A DNA stretch of 12,073 bases from JASFRI01 sp050115015 (GTDB lineage Bacteria > Acidobacteriota > Polarisedimenticolia > CBDVAL01): positions 1 through 12,073 of the forward strand of contig JASFRI010000090.1 of NCBI GenBank assembly GCA_050115015.1. The letters are read 5' to 3'. The notes beneath the pieces were generated by a model. The model was not told the DNA's origin and did not search any database. It saw nothing but the letters and a program-made list of their open reading frames with translations. The translations under genes and the position numbers were made by a program. This document shows, in pieces, positions 1-6,803 of this stretch (position 1 is the stretch's first letter; every line of letters begins with the position of its first letter).

Positions 1-174
1 ATCTGCCACGGCGGTTCCTCGCCGAAGGCCATCAAGAACGCCGTACGGGCGGCCGACGAGTTCGTCCGCAAGCGGGTGGACCGCCGGATCGAGCAGCGCC
101 TCAACGAGTTCCACGGATCCCGGGGCACGGAATCCACCGAGCCGCACGTGGACGCGGCAGGGAGTCGACCATGA
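1..174 (+). CDS. plsX: Phosphate acyltransferase PlsX, C-terminal end (partial)
   Basis: The window opens inside this gene; only the last 57 codons and the TGA stop are present. PlsX converts acyl-ACP to acyl-phosphate for phospholipid synthesis and is a peripheral membrane enzyme. The visible residues ICHGGSSPKAIKNAVRAA match the conserved C-terminal motif of the family (normally a His-Gly-x-Ser stretch followed by Ala-Ile/Phe-Lys-Asn-Ala), and the rest is a charged helix with a loose tail. The stop overlaps the fabH start codon (ATGA, 171-174), and plsX-fabH is the classical order, which strongly supports the call. The N-terminal part and start lie outside the window. Confidence 0.9.
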   Translation: MCHGGSSPKAIKNAVRAADEFVRKRVDRRIEQRLNEFHGSRGTESTEPHVDAAGSRP

Positions 175-1160
175 GCCTTCATCGCGCCGTGATCCGGGGA
201 ACCGGTCATTCGCTCCCCCGGAAGGTCCTCTCCAACTTCGACCTCGAGAAGATCGTCGACACCTCGGACGAGTGGATCGCCACCCGGACCGGGATCCGCG
301 AGCGCCGGGTCGCGGAGAGCCGGGATTACCTGTCCCAGTACGCCACCGCCGCCGCCAGCAACGCGCTGGAGATGGCCGGCATCCGCGCCCAGGACGTGGA
401 CCTGATCCTCTGCGCCACGGTCACCCCGGACATGCCGATCCCGGCCACCGCCTGTTTCATCCAGGACCAGCTCGGCGCCTCGAAGGGCCCGGCCTTCGAT
501 ATGCAGGCCGGTTGCTCCGGTTTTCTGTACGCGCTCTCCACGGCCCGGCAGTTCCTGGCCACCGGTGCCACCAGGAATGCGCTGGTCATCGGCGCGGAGC
601 TTCTGACGAAGTACCTCAACTGGAAGGACCGGACGACCTGCGTGATCTTCGCGGACGGCGCCGGTGCGGCCGTCCTCTCCCGAGGCGAGGAGCCGTACGG
701 GATCCTCGCGTCCGCGATGCACACCGACGGCTCCATGGCCGACTTCATCTCCATGCCGGGCGGGGGTACCCGGCATCCACCGTCCGAGGCGACGGTGCGG
801 GAGGGGATGCACTTCATCCGGATGCGCGGAAACGAGACGTTCAAGATCGCCGTCCGCTCGATGGAGGAGGTCTGCCGGGAGGCGGTGGAGCAGGCCGGCC
901 TGTCGCTGGCGGACATCGACCTCCTGATACCGCACCAGGCGAACAAGCGGATCAGCGATGCGGTCGCCAGCCGGCTCGGATTGGACGAGAAGCGCACCTA
1001 CGTGAACATCGACCGGGTCGGCAACACCTCGGCGGCCTCCATCCCGATCGCCCTCGACGAGTGCGTGCGCAGTGGGCGGGTTTCCAGGGACGACCTGCTC
1101 CTTTTCACGGCCTTCGGGGCGGGGCTTACCTGGGCGGCCAACGTGGTGCGCTGGGCCTGA
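171..1160 (+). CDS. fabH: Beta-ketoacyl-ACP synthase III (FabH)
   Basis: FabH condenses acetyl-CoA (or another short acyl-CoA) with malonyl-ACP, the first elongation step of type II fatty acid synthesis in the cytoplasm. The 329-residue protein has the usual length. It shows the thiolase-fold catalytic triad: Cys115 in DMQAGCSGF, His255 in IPHQAN and Asn285 in VGNTSAAS. The N-terminal DTSDEWIATRTGIRERR and the C-terminal FGAGLTWA are also family signatures. The ATG overlaps the plsX stop and has AGGGAG (159-164) six bases upstream. It is followed one base after its stop by the fabD ATG. I see nothing that indicates whether the starter unit is acetyl or branched-chain. Confidence 0.97.
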   Translation: MSLHRAVIRGTGHSLPRKVLSNFDLEKIVDTSDEWIATRTGIRERRVAESRDYLSQYATAAASNALEMAGIRAQDVDLILCATVTPDMPIPATACFIQDQLGASKGPAFDMQAGCSGFLYALSTARQFLATGATRNALVIGAELLTKYLNWKDRTTCVIFADGAGAAVLSRGEEPYGILASAMHTDGSMADFISMPGGGTRHPPSEATVREGMHFIRMRGNETFKIAVRSMEEVCREAVEQAGLSLADIDLLIPHQANKRISDAVASRLGLDEKRTYVNIDRVGNTSAASIPIALDECVRSGRVSRDDLLLFTAFGAGLTWAANVVRWA

Positions 1161-1161
1161 G

Positions 1162-2088
1162 ATGGAAGGGATCCTCTGCCTGTTTCCGGGACAGGGTTCG
1201 CAGCATCCCGGCATGGGGCTGGAGCTGGCGCGGGCTTTCCCGGAGGCCCGGAGCGTCTTCGAGGAGGCGGACCGCGCCCTGGAGTTCGACCTCAGCCGCC
1301 GGTGCTTCGAGGGACCTGAGGAGGAACTGCGCCTGACCGCCATCACGCAGCCGGCGATCCTCACGGTGAGCGTGGCCGCCTGGCGGGTCCTCGCGGCCCG
1401 CGGCCTGGAGCCCGCGCTGGTGGCGGGACATTCCCTCGGGGAGTACGCCGCCAACGTGGCGGCAGGGAGCCTCGCCTTCGCCGACGCCGTCCGCACCGTC
1501 CACCTCCGGGGGCGCTGGATGCAGGAGGCCGTCCCCGAGGGCGAGGGTGCGATGGCCGCCCTGCTGGGACTGGATCCCGATGCCACCGGGATCGTCTGCG
1601 AGGAGGCGGCCGCCGGCGAGGTCGTCTCGCCGGCGAACTTCAACGCGCCGGGCCAGATCGTCATCGCGGGCCATGCCGCGGCAGTGGAGCGGGCGATGGC
1701 GCTGGCCCTGGATCGCGGCGCGTCCCGCGCGGTGCCGCTTCCGGTGAGCGCGCCGTTCCACTGCGCGCTGATGCGGCCCGCCGAGGAGAAGCTCGCGGCG
1801 CATCTTTCGGGGCTCCGGTTCGGCGATCCCTCCTGCCCGATCATCACGAACGTCGACGCCGCCCCGACCACCGGCGCCGAGGCCCTTCGGCGTGCACTGA
1901 TGCGCCAGGTCACGGCGCCGGTTCGCTGGGACGAGTCCATGGCGGGGCTCGCCGGCCGCGGCATCCGCCGGGCCCTGGAGGTCGGTCCCGGGAAGGTGCT
2001 GACGGGGCTGCTCCGCCGCATCGATCGGAGCATCCGATGCCTTCCGGTGGGCGACCCCGCCGGGGTCGAGAAGGCGCTGGAGACCTGA
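1162..2088 (+). CDS. fabD: Malonyl-CoA:ACP transacylase (FabD)
   Basis: FabD moves malonyl from CoA to the phosphopantetheine arm of ACP, supplying every elongation cycle. The 308-residue protein matches the family length (about 309). It has the N-terminal FPGQGSQ loop (8-14, oxyanion Gln11), the nucleophile Ser91 in GHSLGEY, Arg116 in LRGRWMQEAV that binds the malonyl carboxylate, and catalytic His200 in APFHCALM. An upstream in-frame start at 1072 would add 30 residues lying inside fabH and without homology, so ATG 1162 is chosen. There is no good ribosome binding site at this ATG, which suggests translational coupling to fabH. The stop shares one base with the fabG start. Confidence 0.97.
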   Translation: MEGILCLFPGQGSQHPGMGLELARAFPEARSVFEEADRALEFDLSRRCFEGPEEELRLTAITQPAILTVSVAAWRVLAARGLEPALVAGHSLGEYAANVAAGSLAFADAVRTVHLRGRWMQEAVPEGEGAMAALLGLDPDATGIVCEEAAAGEVVSPANFNAPGQIVIAGHAAAVERAMALALDRGASRAVPLPVSAPFHCALMRPAEEKLAAHLSGLRFGDPSCPIITNVDAAPTTGAEALRRALMRQVTAPVRWDESMAGLAGRGIRRALEVGPGKVLTGLLRRIDRSIRCLPVGDPAGVEKALET

Positions 2089-2825
2089 TGGAGTTCGCGG
2101 AACGGACGGCGGTGGTGTCGGGTGCCTCTCAGGGCATCGGTCGGGCGATCGCCCTCGCCCTGGCGGCCCGCGGCGCCCGCGTGCTCGCCCTGGCCCGCAG
2201 CGCCCGGCGTCTCGAGGAAACGGTGGCCCTGGCGGCGGAGAGTGCCGGGTCCGTGCGTCCCGTCCCGTGCGACGTCGCGGACGGCGAGAGCGTGGCCGCC
2301 GCCGCGGCGGGCATCCTTGCGGACAGCGGCGTGGACTACTTGATCAACAACGCCGGGGTCACCCGGGATGGACTGCTGATGCGGATGAAGGAGACGGACT
2401 GGAACGCGGTGCTGGACACGAACCTGAGCGGGGTGTTCCGGCTGTCCCGGGCCTTCCTGCCGGCGATGATCCGGGCCCGGTTCGGACGGATCGTGAACGT
2501 CTCCTCCGTGGTCGCCCAGGCGGGCAACCCGGGTCAGGCGAACTACGCCGCCTCCAAGGGGGGCATCGAGGGCTTCACACGCTCGCTGGCCCGGGAGGTA
2601 GCCTCCCGGAACGTGACCGTGAACGCGATCGCCCCCGGCTACATCGATACGCCGATGACCGCGGCCCTGGACGAGCCGCAACGGGAGGCGCTGCTCTCAC
2701 GGATCCCGATGCGCCGGCTGGGGACGCCGGAGGACGTCGCGGGCGCCGTGATCTTCCTTCTCGCCGACGGGGCCGGCTACATCACCGGTCAGGTGCTGCA
2801 CGTCAACGGTGGGATGTACATGTAG
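2088..2825 (+). CDS. fabG: 3-oxoacyl-ACP reductase (FabG)
   Basis: FabG is the NADPH-dependent short-chain dehydrogenase that reduces 3-oxoacyl-ACP to 3-hydroxyacyl-ACP in each cycle. The 245-residue protein has the Rossmann motif GASQGIG (12-18), NNAG (87-90), structural Asn112, and the catalytic set Ser140, Tyr153, Lys157 in the NYAASK context. It ends with ITGQVLHVNGGMYM, typical of FabG rather than of a generic SDR. ATG 2088 overlaps the fabD stop (TGATG) and has GGAG at 2079-2082; an earlier in-frame start would extend into fabD without homology. It is the last gene before the acpP promoter, and no terminator-like hairpin is visible after its stop. Confidence 0.96.
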   Translation: MEFAERTAVVSGASQGIGRAIALALAARGARVLALARSARRLEETVALAAESAGSVRPVPCDVADGESVAAAAAGILADSGVDYLINNAGVTRDGLLMRMKETDWNAVLDTNLSGVFRLSRAFLPAMIRARFGRIVNVSSVVAQAGNPGQANYAASKGGIEGFTRSLAREVASRNVTVNAIAPGYIDTPMTAALDEPQREALLSRIPMRRLGTPEDVAGAVIFLLADGAGYITGQVLHVNGGMYM

Positions 2826-2833
2826 CTCCAGGC

Positions 2834-2863
2834 TTGACTTTCGCCGACGGTCTGTTCTTAGAT
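2834..2863 (+). promoter_or_regulatory. Probable sigma70-type promoter for acpP
   Basis: TTGACT (2834-2839) is followed after 18 bases by TTAGAT (2858-2863), a good -35 and a weaker -10. It lies in the 115-base gap between fabG and acpP, the first AT-richer stretch of the operon. The inferred transcript start near 2870 gives a leader of about 70 bases. The -35 context AGGCTTGACTT recurs exactly at the promoter upstream of the IHF-like gene (11551-11561). A separate acpP promoter fits the known need for far more ACP than Fab enzymes. Confidence 0.6.
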
Positions 2864-2940
2864 CGTCGCGCGGTTCGCACGTTAACAGCCGTCAGTCAAC
2901 AAGTTACCGTCCGAGACATTCGGAACGGGGAGGCACAGGG

Positions 2941-3177
2941 ATGGATATAGAAAGCGGAGTTCGCCGCATCATCGTCGAGCAGCTCGCCGTGAGCGAGGAG
3001 GAGGTCAAGCCGCAGGCATCCTTCGTGGATGATCTGGGGGCCGACTCCCTCGATACCGTGGAGCTCGTCATGGCCCTCGAGGAGGAGTTCAACATCGAGA
3101 TCAGCGACGAGGACGCGGAGAAGATCAAGACCGTCTCCGACGCCATCGCCTACATCCAGCAGAACGCCAAGAAGTGA
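2941..3177 (+). CDS. acpP: Acyl carrier protein
   Basis: This small acidic protein carries growing acyl chains on 4'-phosphopantetheine. It has 78 residues, the standard size, and Ser36 in the DLGADSLDTVELVM motif is the attachment site; the acidic helix II that binds Fab enzymes follows. ATG 2941 has a strong GGGGAGG (2927-2933) seven bases upstream, and no homology exists before it, although the frame stays open further upstream. It sits between fabG and fabF as in many bacteria and has its own candidate promoter. The strong ribosome binding site and promoter are consistent with high expression. Confidence 0.98.
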   Translation: MDIESGVRRIIVEQLAVSEEEVKPQASFVDDLGADSLDTVELVMALEEEFNIEISDEDAEKIKTVSDAIAYIQQNAKK

Positions 3178-3193
3178 GCACGCGCGTCCGACC

Positions 3194-3199
3194 GGGGGA
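3194..3199 (+). promoter_or_regulatory. Ribosome binding site that decides the fabF start
   Basis: GGGGGA (3194-3199) directly abuts an in-frame ATG at 3200, too close for initiation, but is six bases from ATG 3206. Translation from 3206 gives MTRRVVVTG, which matches the FabF N-terminus, so 3206 is preferred. Confidence 0.6.
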
Positions 3200-3205
3200 A
3201 TGCCG

Positions 3206-4441
3206 ATGACCCGGAGGGTGGTCGTCACCGGGGCGGGGATCGTCTCGCCGCTGGGGATCGGGACCGAGGCCAACTGGGACCGTCTGGTATCGGGGCGGTC
3301 GGGAATCGGTCCGATCACCCACTTCGATGCCGCCGACTACGATTGCCGCATCGCCGGCGAGGTCCATGGCTTCGACCCCCTGGAGTACGTCTCCCGCAAG
3401 GACGTGAAGAAGATGGACCTCTTCATCCAGTACGCCCTGGCGGCGACGCACTTCGCGATGGAGCATGCCGGCCTGACCATCACGCCGGACAACGCGGACC
3501 GCGTGGGCGTCCACATCGGGTCGGGGATCGGCGGCCTGAACAGCATCGAGCGACAGCATTCGGTCATCCTGGAGCGCGGACCCGGCCGGATCTCGCCCTT
3601 CTTCATCGTGGGGCTCATCGTGAACCTCGCCTCCGGGTGGGTATCGATCCGCTACGGGGCGAAGGGTCCGAACCTGGCGGTTGCCACCGCCTGTGCCACC
3701 GGTTGCCATGCCATCGGCGAGTCCTTCCGCGCCATCCGTCACGGCGCCGCCGACGCGATGATCTGTGGCGGGACCGAGGGCGTGATCACCCCCCTGGCGG
3801 TGGGGGGATTCGCCGCCATGAAGGCCCTGTCCACCCGCAACGATCGGCCGGAGGCGGCGAGCCGGCCCTTCGACGCGGGCCGGGACGGCTTCGTGATGGG
3901 TGAGGGAGCGGGCGTGCTGATCCTCGAGGCGGCGGAGACGGCGGAGGCCCGCGGCGCGCATCCGCTGGCGGAGCTGGTGGGGTACGGGGCATCCGGGGAC
4001 GCTTACCACATCTCGGCCCCCTCCGAGGACGGCGACGGTCCCATCCGTGCCATGCAGGAGACGCTGCGCGACGCCGGGGTCGGTCCGGAGGCCGTCGACT
4101 ACATCAACGCCCATGGAACCTCCACCCCCGCCGGCGATCGCATCGAGGTCCAGGCGATCAAGGAAGTCTTCGGAAGCCGCGCTCGAAGCCTGTCGGTGAG
4201 CAGCACGAAGTCGATGATGGGGCACCTGCTCGGCGCCGCAGGGGGCGTGGAGTCCGCCATCACCGCGCTGACCATCGCGCGCGGCGTGATACCCCCGACC
4301 ATCAACCAGGAGACCGCGGACCCCGAGTGCGACCTCGACTTCGTCCCCAACGAGGCGCGCAAGGCCGAGGTCCGCTATGCCCTCAACAACTCCTTCGGGT
4401 TCGGCGGCACGAACGCCTGCCTCCTCTTCAAGAGAGTTTGA
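3206..4441 (+). CDS. fabF: Beta-ketoacyl-ACP synthase II (FabF)
   Basis: FabF performs the main elongation condensations with malonyl-ACP. The 411-residue protein agrees with the family length (about 412). Catalytic residues are Cys163 in ATACATGCHAIGE, His303 in NAHGTSTPAGD, Lys335 in SSTKSMMGH and His340; the C-terminal NNSFGFGGTNA (394-404) contains the usual gatekeeper region. Start 3206 is set by ribosome binding site spacing; ATG 3200 would add only two residues. The gene follows acpP by 28 bases, and its TGA overlaps the TTG start of the next gene. FabF versus FabB is called from sequence pattern and from position after acpP, and is fairly secure. Confidence 0.96.
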   Translation: MTRRVVVTGAGIVSPLGIGTEANWDRLVSGRSGIGPITHFDAADYDCRIAGEVHGFDPLEYVSRKDVKKMDLFIQYALAATHFAMEHAGLTITPDNADRVGVHIGSGIGGLNSIERQHSVILERGPGRISPFFIVGLIVNLASGWVSIRYGAKGPNLAVATACATGCHAIGESFRAIRHGAADAMICGGTEGVITPLAVGGFAAMKALSTRNDRPEAASRPFDAGRDGFVMGEGAGVLILEAAETAEARGAHPLAELVGYGASGDAYHISAPSEDGDGPIRAMQETLRDAGVGPEAVDYINAHGTSTPAGDRIEVQAIKEVFGSRARSLSVSSTKSMMGHLLGAAGGVESAITALTIARGVIPPTINQETADPECDLDFVPNEARKAEVRYALNNSFGFGGTNACLLFKRV

Positions 4442-5493
4442 GCCGCCGCCACCATCCGGTCCGTGAGCGGCAGGAGGAGCTCGAGCGCGTCCACCTCCAC
4501 CCCAGGGCCGCGCGCTCGGCGGAGTCGAGAGGCCGGAAACGGCCGGAGCCCCCGGATCCGATCCGCACGTCTTTCCAGCGGGATCGGGACCGCATCATCC
4601 ACTCGAAGGCGTTCCGGCGCCTGAAGCACAAGACGCAGGTGTTCTTCGCCCCGCTGGGAGACCACTACCGCACCCGCCTCACCCACACCCTCGAGGTCGC
4701 CCAGGTGGCGCGCACGATCACCCGGGCCCTGGCGCTGAACGAGGACCTGGCCGAGGCCATCGCCCTCGGGCACGATCTCGGCCACACGCCCTTCGGCCAC
4801 GCGGGGGAGCGGGTGCTGAACAAGGTCCGTCCCGGCGGTTTCAACCACTACCGGCAGAGCCTCCGCGTGGTGGAGGTGCTCGAGAACGACGGGCGTGGCC
4901 TGAACCTCACCTACGAGGTCAAGGACGGCATCGTCAAGCACTCCAAGGGGCGCGGGGGCAGCCCGGTGCCCGACAGCCCACGCCAGCGGGCCAAGACCCT
5001 GGAGGGGGCCGCGGTGCGTCTCGCGGACCTGGTCGCGTACGCGAACCACGACGTGGACGACGCCGTCCGGGCGGGGGTGCTCCGGGCCCGGGAACTCCCG
5101 GCCCGGTTCCGTCGGCTTCTGGGGACGACCGTGTCCTCGCGGCTCAACGCCATGGTCACGGACATCATCCAGGCGAGTCTCGAGATCGACCTCGAGCAGA
5201 TCACCATGTCCCAGGAGATGTACGACACGCTCCTGGCACTCCGGGAGTTCATGTTCGAGCACGTCTACACCGCGGAGGGGCCCCGCCGGGAGTTCGAGAA
5301 GGCGGAGCGCATCCTGACGGAGATCTACGCGGTGATCGTGAAGGACCCGGAGCGTTATCTCGAGGGGTTCGGCAACCCCGAGGACCGCGCGGAACTCCGA
5401 GCCTGGGACTTCGTCGCAGGCATGACGGACCGCTACGCGGTGGCGTTCTTCGAGGACAACTTCGTTCCCCGCCCGTGGGCCTCCGGGCGCTGA
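4438..5493 (+). CDS. dGTPase-like HD-domain triphosphohydrolase
   Basis: This belongs to the deoxyguanosinetriphosphate triphosphohydrolase-like family, cytoplasmic metal enzymes that cleave dNTPs to the deoxynucleoside and tripolyphosphate. The N-terminal segment SRGRKRPEP, the RDRIIHSKAFRRL box (51-62) and the HD-domain ligands His83 (THTLEVAQ), His112-Asp113 (GHDLGHTPFGH) and Asp205 (YANHDVDDA) are all present. From the TTG at 4438 the protein is 351 residues and begins exactly where family homology begins; no ATG or GTG occurs between the TTG and the conserved SRGRK segment. The TTG overlaps the fabF stop (TTGA), with a weak AAGAGAG just before. Substrate range is not deducible; many such homologues act on several dNTPs and some are allosteric. 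It converges with the next gene, leaving 15 bases between stops and no terminator hairpin that I can see. Confidence 0.9.
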   Translation: MSRRHHPVRERQEELERVHLHPRAARSAESRGRKRPEPPDPIRTSFQRDRDRIIHSKAFRRLKHKTQVFFAPLGDHYRTRLTHTLEVAQVARTITRALALNEDLAEAIALGHDLGHTPFGHAGERVLNKVRPGGFNHYRQSLRVVEVLENDGRGLNLTYEVKDGIVKHSKGRGGSPVPDSPRQRAKTLEGAAVRLADLVAYANHDVDDAVRAGVLRARELPARFRRLLGTTVSSRLNAMVTDIIQASLEIDLEQITMSQEMYDTLLALREFMFEHVYTAEGPRREFEKAERILTEIYAVIVKDPERYLEGFGNPEDRAELRAWDFVAGMTDRYAVAFFEDNFVPRPWASGR

Positions 5494-5508
5494 ACCGACG
5501 CGGGCGCC

Positions 5509-6579
5509 TCAGACCTCCTCGAAGAAGAACGGCTTCAGGCACTGGATCCGCTCGACGTAGGTCTCCGGGTCGAGATACCAGCAGGCCGCCGCCACCGAGG
5601 AGAGCAGCGGGTTCCCGTCCTGGGGGGTGAAGCAGTATCCCACGACCTCGTTCCCGCCGCGAACGGCCAGGGTCGGCGTGCAGATCACCGTCTGGTTCAG
5701 CAACCGGCCGTGGAAGCCGTGATCCCGTCCAAAGGAGAAGACCTGGTTGCTGGACATCTTCGACGTGAAGGCGATGCGGTCGTTGGCCCGCATTCGTGCG
5801 AGCACCTTCTCCGCGGTCGTCTGCTCCCGGAGCCGGATGTTGAACCAGACCTGGTGCATGTACTGGCTGTTCACCTTGAGCGCCGAGGAGTAGAGGTTCA
5901 GATCCATGTCCAGGGTCTTGAACAGGTGATAGGCGTCGCGGGCGTGATGGGTGCCGAACTCTGGATCGTTGTGCTTCCCCACCACGGGGGCGGGGACGAA
6001 CCCGCCGTCCTGGCTGATGTCGTTCGCCCGCCGGATGCAGAGGAACCTGGCCTCCAGCAGGTTCGAGGCATCTCGCTTCTCCCCGAGGGCGATCGACTCC
6101 AGCAGGACCGCCAGGTTGTGGGTGTTGCAGGAGACGACCTGGAGGAACTGATCCGCGTCCCGATCCAGGGCCTCGTCGTTGATGCCCCGGGCGTAGGGCT
6201 TGCCGAAGCCGAACTCGCTTCCCTGGGCGATGAAGCCGCGTCGCCCGTCGGTGAAGCGATTGAAGAGGTTCTCCTTGTTCTTGTTGCCGACCGGCGTGCA
6301 GTCGATGATCACCCGGGCGCGCTCGATGGCCTCGAGGGTCTCCAGCTCGGGCTCGATGCCGAGGTCCAGGAAGCCCTGGCGGCGCTCCGCGTCGACGGCC
6401 AGGCGTGCCCCACGCCGGATGAGATCCCGCACCTTCGAGCGATCCGTGACAAGCGGTGTTCGCTTGTGGAAGGTGATCTCGTCGATCCCCAGCGGCTCCC
6501 GCATATCGGTCAGCAGTCCGATCAGCGGTTCCCCGATGGTCCCGGTGCCGATGATGTGGACGATCTTGCGCTCTGACAT
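5509..6579 (-). CDS. Type II (archaeal-type) glyceraldehyde-3-phosphate dehydrogenase homologue
   Basis: The 356-residue protein resembles archaeal type II GAPDH, the NAD(P)-dependent tetrameric enzyme making 1,3-bisphosphoglycerate, and not the ordinary bacterial GapA. Landmarks in order are GTGTIG (11-16, dinucleotide fold), GARLAVD (57-63), the ARVIIDCTPVGNKNKENL strand and loop, AQGSEFG (118-124), the nucleophile Cys151 in VVSCNTHNL, CIRRAND (181-187), GTHHARD (209-215, candidate general base His), and VNSQYMHQV (236-244). The order and spacing parallel archaeal enzymes of about 335-340 residues. Two positions right after the nucleophile differ from what I recall as SCNTTG in archaea (His154, Asn155 here), so a different substrate is possible. 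ATG at 6579 is chosen because the dinucleotide fold starts there and AGGGGG lies six bases upstream; a start 29 codons earlier has no homology. It is divergent from hprK. Confidence 0.8.
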   Translation of the reverse strand: MSERKIVHIIGTGTIGEPLIGLLTDMREPLGIDEITFHKRTPLVTDRSKVRDLIRRGARLAVDAERRQGFLDLGIEPELETLEAIERARVIIDCTPVGNKNKENLFNRFTDGRRGFIAQGSEFGFGKPYARGINDEALDRDADQFLQVVSCNTHNLAVLLESIALGEKRDASNLLEARFLCIRRANDISQDGGFVPAPVVGKHNDPEFGTHHARDAYHLFKTLDMDLNLYSSALKVNSQYMHQVWFNIRLREQTTAEKVLARMRANDRIAFTSKMSSNQVFSFGRDHGFHGRLLNQTVICTPTLAVRGGNEVVGYCFTPQDGNPLLSSVAAACWYLDPETYVERIQCLKPFFFEEV

Positions 6580-6598
6580 CGGTATCCCCCTGTGGCTC

Positions 6599-6622
6599 CC
6601 TCCGTGCCGGTCGGTGCGGAGG
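6599..6622. promoter_or_regulatory. Dyad in the 5' leader of the type II GAPDH homologue
   Basis: CCTCCGTGCC (6599-6608) and GGTGCGGAGG (6613-6622) form 10-base arms with two mismatches around a 4-base centre. It lies downstream of the inferred minus-strand transcript start and about 20 bases before the ATG. In the minus-strand RNA the outer six pairs (with 6617-6622) and the inner two would pair, with a two-base mismatch between. It could be an operator or a leader hairpin; either role is inference. Confidence 0.35.
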
Positions 6623-6656
6623 CTCGATCGATGCGAAGCTGAAACTGAACGGCGGG

Positions 6657-6685
6657 AGCCTAGCACAGTGACGCCACAAGGTCAA
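6657..6685 (-). promoter_or_regulatory. Probable promoter of the type II GAPDH homologue
   Basis: On the minus strand TTGACC (6685-6680) is followed after exactly 17 bases by TAGGCT (6662-6657), a common form of housekeeping promoter in GC-rich bacteria. The surrounding bases (6661-6700) are the most AT-rich of the divergent region. The inferred start near 6650 would give a leader of about 70 bases containing the 6599-6622 dyad. Confidence 0.5.
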
Positions 6686-6710
6686 GAAAAGCAATGACTT
6701 CCACCCATGC

Positions 6711-6730
6711 CGCCCGTCCCGGGGCGGGCG
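6711..6730. repeat. GC-rich near-palindrome between two divergent promoters
   Basis: CGCCCGTCCC is followed without a spacer by GGGGCGGGCG, which is its reverse complement except for one base. It sits nine bases upstream of the hprK -35 and 25 bases upstream of the -35 of the opposing gene, the position expected of a shared operator. No T-tract follows on either strand, so it is not a typical terminator. GC-rich palindromes also arise by chance in such genomes. Confidence 0.4.
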
Positions 6731-6739
6731 CGCGCCTTC

Positions 6740-6768
6740 TTGACTGGTCCGCGGTAATTCCCTACGAT
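6740..6768 (+). promoter_or_regulatory. Probable sigma70-type promoter of the hprK-pts operon
   Basis: TTGACT (6740-6745), a 17-base spacer and TACGAT (6763-6768) give a good match to a housekeeping promoter. The inferred start near 6775 leaves a leader of about 29 bases before ATG 6804, with a GGGGAGGTGGGG ribosome binding region at 6784-6795. Confidence 0.6.
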
Positions 6769-6803
6769 TCGAGGAGTTAACCTGGGGAGGTGGGGATTCC
6801 GCG

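Noticed and set aside
272..1336. Plus-strand frame of 354 codons overlapping fabH and fabD
   Set aside because: Arg/Gly/Pro-rich shadow of fabH in another frame, with no homology I recognise.
2881..2908. GTTAAC / GTCAAC / GTTACC motifs in the acpP leader as an operator array
   Set aside because: Spacing is irregular and the dyad is imperfect; no match to a fatty-acid regulator site I know, so likely chance.
5494..5508. Bidirectional terminator between the convergent dGTPase and GAPDH genes
   Set aside because: Only 15 bases separate the stops, and I find neither a convincing stem nor a T-run on either strand.
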